DNA from: Nothopassalora personata
Lineage: Eukaryota > Ascomycota > Dothideomycetes > Mycosphaerellales > Mycosphaerellaceae
Direction: 5' to 3'
NCBI GenBank assembly: GCA_033816765.1
Contig: CM066296.1
Location: 2,294,001-2,358,000 of the forward strand
DNA: 64,000 nt
This document shows positions 58,724 through 64,000 of this stretch, one piece after another. The notes beneath the pieces were generated by a model that was not told the DNA's origin, searched no databases, and worked only from the letters and a program-made list of their open reading frames with translations. The translations under genes and the position numbers were made by a program. Numbering within the stretch: position 1 is the first letter of the stretch; each line of letters begins with the position of its first letter.

Positions 58724-59588
58724 CCCTTCTTAGTTAGAGCCTTCGTAGCGTCTACCCTACGAACCGCTTACGCGTCACGGTCCTTCTATAGGTGCCTGTT
58801 CGGGCAATCCGTCTTAATATAACCCTTCTTATAGCATCTATAGTACTCCGCTTTAGTCCTATCGAAGGTTATAGACGATCCGCCAGCGTCCCGCTAGTAA
58901 CTCGTACCCGGGTCGCGCGACGCCTAACTATACTTCTACTACTTCGAGCTACGATCGCTTCGCCCTTAGTCGCCCTTAGTCTCTCGCCTACGGCGACTAT
59001 GCTACCCGCGGTCGTACCCTCCGCTACTACGCTCCGTGCTTTTAATGCGCGAAGCTAGGATTACTAGTTCCTCTCTAGTTATTAGGATGTTATAAAACTT
59101 AACGATTGCGGACCGTAGGCTAGGCGTAAGCTTAGCGAGCATGTGTCGCACGCGTTACGCCTCCGTATAGTCCCCTAACTAATCCTCTATAACATCTAGC
59201 TTAGTCGTAAACTAACGCACTATCTAGTTATCCTTCTATTTTACCGCCTTATACTCTAACATTACGTTAAGTACGCGGTTTATAGGGTTACCGCATACGT
59301 CTCGATAGAACTCCTAAAAGTCCTAGTATATATACCCTTTAAGGTTAAGGACGCTATAGTTAGCGTACTATTGCTTACTTACCTCTCCGCTTAGGTACAT
59401 AACCTTATATAGGACCTTTAACTCGTTCGTCGTATACGTACCGCCTAAGAGGGTAAAGATAAGAGAGAGCTCCCTTAGGAATACCCGTGCTTTCTTAATT
59501 AAGTCCCCTCTAAAAGGCGTAGGTTCTTTAAGACGTAAACGTGTCGTATACGATGCGACCGCGCCTCGAGCTGCGATATTATCGTTAG

Positions 59589-59835
59589 TGTCAAGATATA
59601 GCATCTTAAGGGGAGCTAACAGTTAGGTTATGATCTAATAGCCTAAGGCATCTACGATAACTTAGCTTATCGGAAGACACCTTCTCTCCCCTTTAGCTTA
59701 GATAGACATCTAACACAATTAACGCATTAGTTCCTAATATATTGCTACCTGCCCTATGGCTATTAGCTAGTTGAAGATTGATCTCTTACTCTACTCCGCT
59801 GCTAACTACGTATCCTATAAGGTCTTAACTTTATA
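59589..59835 (+). repeat. Copia-B2 5' LTR
   Basis: 247 bp, TGTCAAGATATAGC ... CTTAACTTTATA, reverse complement of the Copia-B1 LTRs and of the same length. Confidence 0.9.
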
Positions 59836-62800
59836 GGTTATAAGCCCGGGTTTATATAGGAGTAAGAGCAACCTATATTAGTACAGGTTACTTGTATCCC
59901 TTACTATTATAGTAGAAAACATCTAGGAAGTAGAAGTCTACCCTATCTGTCCTATTAAGGAGCTTAGTTTAATACTAAGTAATAGGTAATCTAGAAAAGG
60001 ACTCTATACGGCTTACTATAAGCTAATACCTTAAAGACACTCTATAGGCAGAACTGCATCGAGATACTATTAAGAAGGACTTTAAGTAAGTTATTTGGAA
60101 CTCTGCTAGGAGAGACAGACCTATGTCCTAGCTCCGAGACTACACCGCTCTTTCTTTACCCTACTAAGCAGGCCTTGGATCTACACCTACGAACCTTACT
60201 ATTCTACACTAGGAGCCTTAGTAGGACCTAAGCCACGACCTTAAAGCATATACACCTTGTTTTATTACATTTAATTTATTATAGATTTATACTAAGAGAA
60301 AGGAGAAGAGAAGGGAACTAAAATTCCAATTCTTAGGAGAGACAACTAGAAGAGATAGTTCAACCTTTAGAGATATAAGATAGAGAGCCAGTTAGCATTC
60401 TTTGCAATTAATGACCTATTAGAAGTGTTATTTAACAACATTAAGGGCAAGAACCTAAAACTCTAGGAAGAGACTAAGATTAAAGAGATTCTTAATGCAC
60501 TAATATAGATAAAACAAAATGTAGCTTGCTACTTTAGTATCCTAAGTAGGATCATAGAAGAAGATAAATTTGAGCTTAAGGGCTCTTACGAATCTAGAAA
60601 AGCTACTAAGATATAGGTGCATCTCTAGAATAAGTATAGCTAGGTGTTGCTAACCTATGCACATAAGCTTATAAAACAGTTTGTGAACTTTGAGATAAGT
60701 AAAGAGTTCACTATTAGATCTGCATAGGCACACCTAGTGTCTCTTAGAAGGAGGATTGCTAATGTTGACCTAGAGGGCTAGTACTATAGGAAAGCTAATG
60801 TAAGAATAACTTAGCTTTTAAGCTTACTGCTACCTAACTACTATATAGCTAGGGATACTATTATAGCTTAGCTAAAGATGGATTATAAAAGGACCTTAAA
60901 GATCCTTAAGGCTTAAGAGGCTAGATTAAATCCCTCTAAGGCTAAGTATAGTATAGTAGCTACCTAGGTTAGGCCCTTAGGTTAGGTAAGATTACTTTCC
61001 TGCCTTCTCTATAAGAAGGACTATCTTATTAAGGACTGCCCTAGTCTCTCTAAGGCAAAGAAGGTCCTTAGATCTTATTCCTAAGCACCATCCTCCTAGA
61101 ATACAACATATATTAAGAAGAGAAGATCTCTACTACCATCTTTAAGAAGAACACTAAGAGAGAAGTCCTCTATAGAGGAACTTAAGAAAATAGTAAAGAA
61201 ACTTAGCTCTAATATACTATTACTCTAGAAGAACTAGGCCTAGTCTCCTTCCTCTAAAATAAGGAAGACTAGGAAAGGTTTCTCTACCTAAGAGCTACCT
61301 AACTTATGCAACTCATCCTAGAAGACAATGTCTAATAATAATAAGTATAATAAAGTAGCTCACTTAACTATAGAAGTCTAAGGCAAGTTCCCCTTATTAG
61401 AGTAGTTACTTAATTCTTGTACTTTATCCTATATAACTAACTAGAACTGCCTCTTTAGATCTATAACTCCCTTAATAAAGAAGAAATGGATTAAAGTAGG
61501 AGGTAGGCATTTGTTAGCCACTTATATTAGGACTATAGAGATAAGTAGGAGATCTAGTAGGAAAGTTGTTTTAGAAGATGTTCTACTTATACCTAAGCTA
61601 GGGGTAAACCTAGTTTCTTAGAACTAGTTTAGTAAGCAGTTTAGTGTCTAACCTCCTTCATTTTCTCTTATATTCCCCTCTAGCTAAACTATTGTCTGGA
61701 CAAGGCTTCTTAGGGGGGTTCCATTCATTAATAAGATTTCTCCTCTACTATAAGAGAGGGCACATTACTTATTATATGCACTACTAATAGAGAATGCCTT
61801 TATAACTACTAAATTAGAGACTAACCTAAAACAGTAGGAGCTTTAGCATAGAAGATTTGCACACTTTAGGAAGAACTTGCTCTAGAATCTTTATAAGGTA
61901 ACAGACTTAAAAGAACCCATTCCTATTCCTAGGAATAGCTTCTACTAGTGTAGAGTGTGTTTAATAGCAAAGATAAAGAAGTATAAAGGTAAAGTTACTA
62001 AGAGAAGACCTAAAAGACTTGCCCTTATATCTATTAATATATGTGGTCTACTACTAACATTAAGGCTAGGGTTTAAATACTAGCTTAAGATTGTTAACAA
62101 CTTCTCTAGAAAAAAGTGGACCTATCCTCTTAAGAAAAGAGAAGATGCTCTAGTTGCTCTCTAGAACTAGAAGATTAAGGTAGAGAGGAAATTATCAGCA
62201 TAGTTAAAAGCAGTTAGGCTTAATAATGTAAGGGAACTTATTACATTAGTTAAGCAGTAGGAGAAGGATTTGGGAATTAGGCTAGAGCATACTAAGGCAT
62301 ACAACTCGCTCTAAAATAGACTAGTTAAAAGGTCAATACAAACCTTAGAAGACTCTATAAGGGCAATGCTTAAAGAGGCTAAGATGCTAATTAAATTCTA
62401 GCCTAAAGCACTAGAAGCCTAAACCTACATAAGGAACAAACTACTAAATGGTCTAGACTATAATAGGTTCAAGGTTTCACTAGATGAAGCCTTTAATAGT
62501 ATTAAGCCAACTATTAACTATTTAAAGGTTTAGGGATGCAAAGCTATTGTCTACATAGACATAAGATCCTAGCCTCAATAGGCAAGAAGTAATAAACTAA
62601 TGAATAGAGGTAAAGAAGTAGTGTTTGTTAGATACGTTAAAAACATAGCTAAGGCCTAGCTCTTTTAGGAACTAGACATAAAAGCTATAAAACAACACAT
62701 ATATACAGACTTCTTTAAGGACTAACCTAGAGGTAATATAGATCTCAATGTTACAAAATTGAATCTATTAAGCAATATACTAGCTAGGAGACCCTTAGGG

Positions 62801-63742
62801 AGGCTAAGGAAGGACATATCCTTAGAGTAACCTATTCACTATTCAATTATTTAGTAGAGTAGCCTAGTAATAGCCTAGCTAAGAAAGCTGTTTATGCAAC
62901 TTCCCCAGCCTCTAAAGAATATAGGGGAATTTTAGAAAATCGATAAGCCAATTAAGATAAGCTTACTAGATCTCTAGGAAAAGAATGTTACTAGGACACA
63001 AGTAACTACTCTTAGATTATCCCTTAGTAAGAGGAGGGCTAACTATAATGTTAAGGGCTATAAATGGAAATAGAAAGCCCTAAGATCTATAGTCCCTATA
63101 CCTAAACTAGCTACTAAAGTAGGAGAAGCAATAGACCTCTTAGAGAACCTTGCTGCTTACTACTAAGCTTTCTTTATAGCTATGCAATTAGTAGATGATT
63201 TAGTACTATAGGATAGTGAATTCCTAGAAGAAGTTAAGGAGATAGCCTTTATAGCAACTATAGAAGTTATTACATACAAGTAAGAGATCCCAATTCTAAA
63301 GTCCTATAAGGATGCTGTAAATAACAAGAAATAGGGACACCTTTAGAAGGAAGCAATCTAGAAGGAGCTAGATGCTCTATAGAGTAACAACACCTAGGAG
63401 AATGCTGTTCTACTAAAAGGAGTAAACTTAGTTACGTTAAGATAGGTCTTTAATGTTAAAAGAAGCATTAGTAGAGCTATTAAAAAGTTTAAGGCTAGGC
63501 TAGTTATAAGGGGCTTTTCATAGAAGTTTAGTATTAACTTTATAGAGACATTTACGCCTATAGTTAGATAGGACACCCTTAGGGTGTTTATAGCTATTAT
63601 ATGCAAGAAGGATCTCTATCTTCACTAAGTAGATGTAAATAATACGTTTATAGAAAGCACCCTCTATAAAGATATCTTTATGTTACTACTACTAGGAGTT
63701 AAGCTTCTACTAAACATAGTGTTTAAGATCCTTAAAAGCTTA
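59589..63742 (+). mobile_element. Copia-B2: second Copia-B element, plus strand, cut by a retroposon
   Basis: The 247-bp 5' LTR (59589-59835) is the inverse of the Copia-B1 LTR. A primer-binding-like GGTTATAAGCCCGGG follows at 59836. Gag lies at about 60290-61100, integrase about 61440-62700 (LKEPIPIPRNSFY, RRFAHFRKN) and reverse transcriptase about 63330-63742 (KARLVIRGFS, ETFTPIVR, LHxVDVNNTFIES). The element stops in reverse transcriptase at 63742, where the SINE-like retroposon begins. Stops are mostly TAG. It is nearly collinear with the reverse complement of Copia-B1. Confidence 0.88.
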
Positions 63743-64000
63743 TTGATTGATTATTCCATTAACGTGCTATTTGAGTCAAAGACTATGCAACACGGGTCTC
63801 GAGAACGAGACCAAAATTTGAGAGAAGGAGAAAAGCCCCGTCGTACCCCGGACGTAAAAACTCCTTAAAAGATGCGAGCAACGCTCGCTATTCGAACCGT
63901 AAATCGAATATATTGCGGCGTAGTACGCGCGTACCCGGTAGTCGTGTCTTGTCGAGAATTGCGGTTTGTCGCCTTGCCCCGGGCGAGACAAGTTTTGCGC
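63743..64000 (-). mobile_element. SINE-like retroposon, second copy, inverted, cut by the window edge
   Basis: Reverse complement of about 18180-18439. The stretches compared, including the whole 63781-63840 line, are identical. Its tail is shorter (TTGATTGATTATTCC) than in the first copy. It interrupts Copia-B2 reverse transcriptase after AAAAGCTTA. No RIP is seen. The other end and target duplication lie beyond the window. Confidence 0.85.

Larger units (their letters stand above)
53390..59588 (-). mobile_element. Gypsy A2: second family A element, 5' side cut by Copia-B2
   Basis: The 3' LTR (53390-53575) starts on the minus strand with intact TGTAAGGGGTAGCC after a polypurine tract (GGGAGGGGAGGCAAT). 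Towards the right lie the antisense gene, integrase, RNase H, reverse transcriptase (about 57470-57520, YLDNILIYS; NGTLRL... near 57760) and gag. The zinc knuckle at about 58800-58845 reads YYRCYKKGYIKTDC, with first Cys, Gly and His positions altered. At 59589 the Copia-B2 LTR interrupts gag; the rest is beyond the window. It is less mutated than A1. It appears to sit in Gypsy C. Confidence 0.85.

Overview
The window is from a filamentous ascomycete fungus, most likely a Dothideomycete (inferred from gene types, short 49-68 nt GT-AG introns and RIP). It splits sharply near 13.64 kb into an ordinary-composition gene region and about 50 kb of nested LTR retrotransposons mutated by repeat-induced point mutation (RIP). 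RIP converts CpA to TpA; 13921-13980, for example, holds 12 TA and no CA or TG, while CpG stays common.

Gene region (1-13.6 kb). From left to right: an Mtr-type neutral amino acid permease cut by the left edge; a CRH-family GH16 cell-wall transglycosylase; a row of relics between 4.7 and 9.3 kb (2EXR protein, amidoligase-like protein, F-box protein, a charged protein with RNA-polymerase-II-CTD-like heptads, an AIM6-like phosphodiesterase, a glutathione S-transferase C-terminal domain); a possible small secreted six-cysteine protein; then the divergent housekeeping pair cct6 (chaperonin CCT zeta subunit) and trm10 (tRNA m1G9 methyltransferase). Many stop codons in the relics sit where a C-to-T change in CAA or CAG would put them.

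Transposon block (13.6-64 kb). Two families are Ty3/Gypsy with pol on the minus strand: A1 (13980-21551), A2 (53390 to about 59588) and C (about 43198-53389). A third Gypsy, B (24437-43193, plus strand), carries a further 3 kb reading frame after integrase. Copia-A (27516-34508) lies inside B, Copia-B1 (45199-50811) inside C, A2 adjoins or interrupts the gag end of C, and Copia-B2 (59589 onward) interrupts A2. A 764-bp SINE-like retroposon that shows no RIP sits inside A1 (17676-18439), and a second copy interrupts Copia-B2 at the right edge (63743-64000). Target-site duplications fix three insertions: GCGGT for Copia-A, CGTAT for Copia-B1 and a 14-bp duplication for the retroposon.

The most notable signal is in Gypsy family A. 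Antisense to pol, between integrase and the 3' LTR, lies a multi-exon gene with TACTAAC-type branch sites. It can be reconstructed in A2 as four exons joining in frame, and it is homologous in A1. Gypsy C has an analogous antisense frame in the same place, with paired cysteine positions and a coiled coil. Almost all frames in the block are broken by TAG/TAA codons, so they are annotated as pseudogenes.
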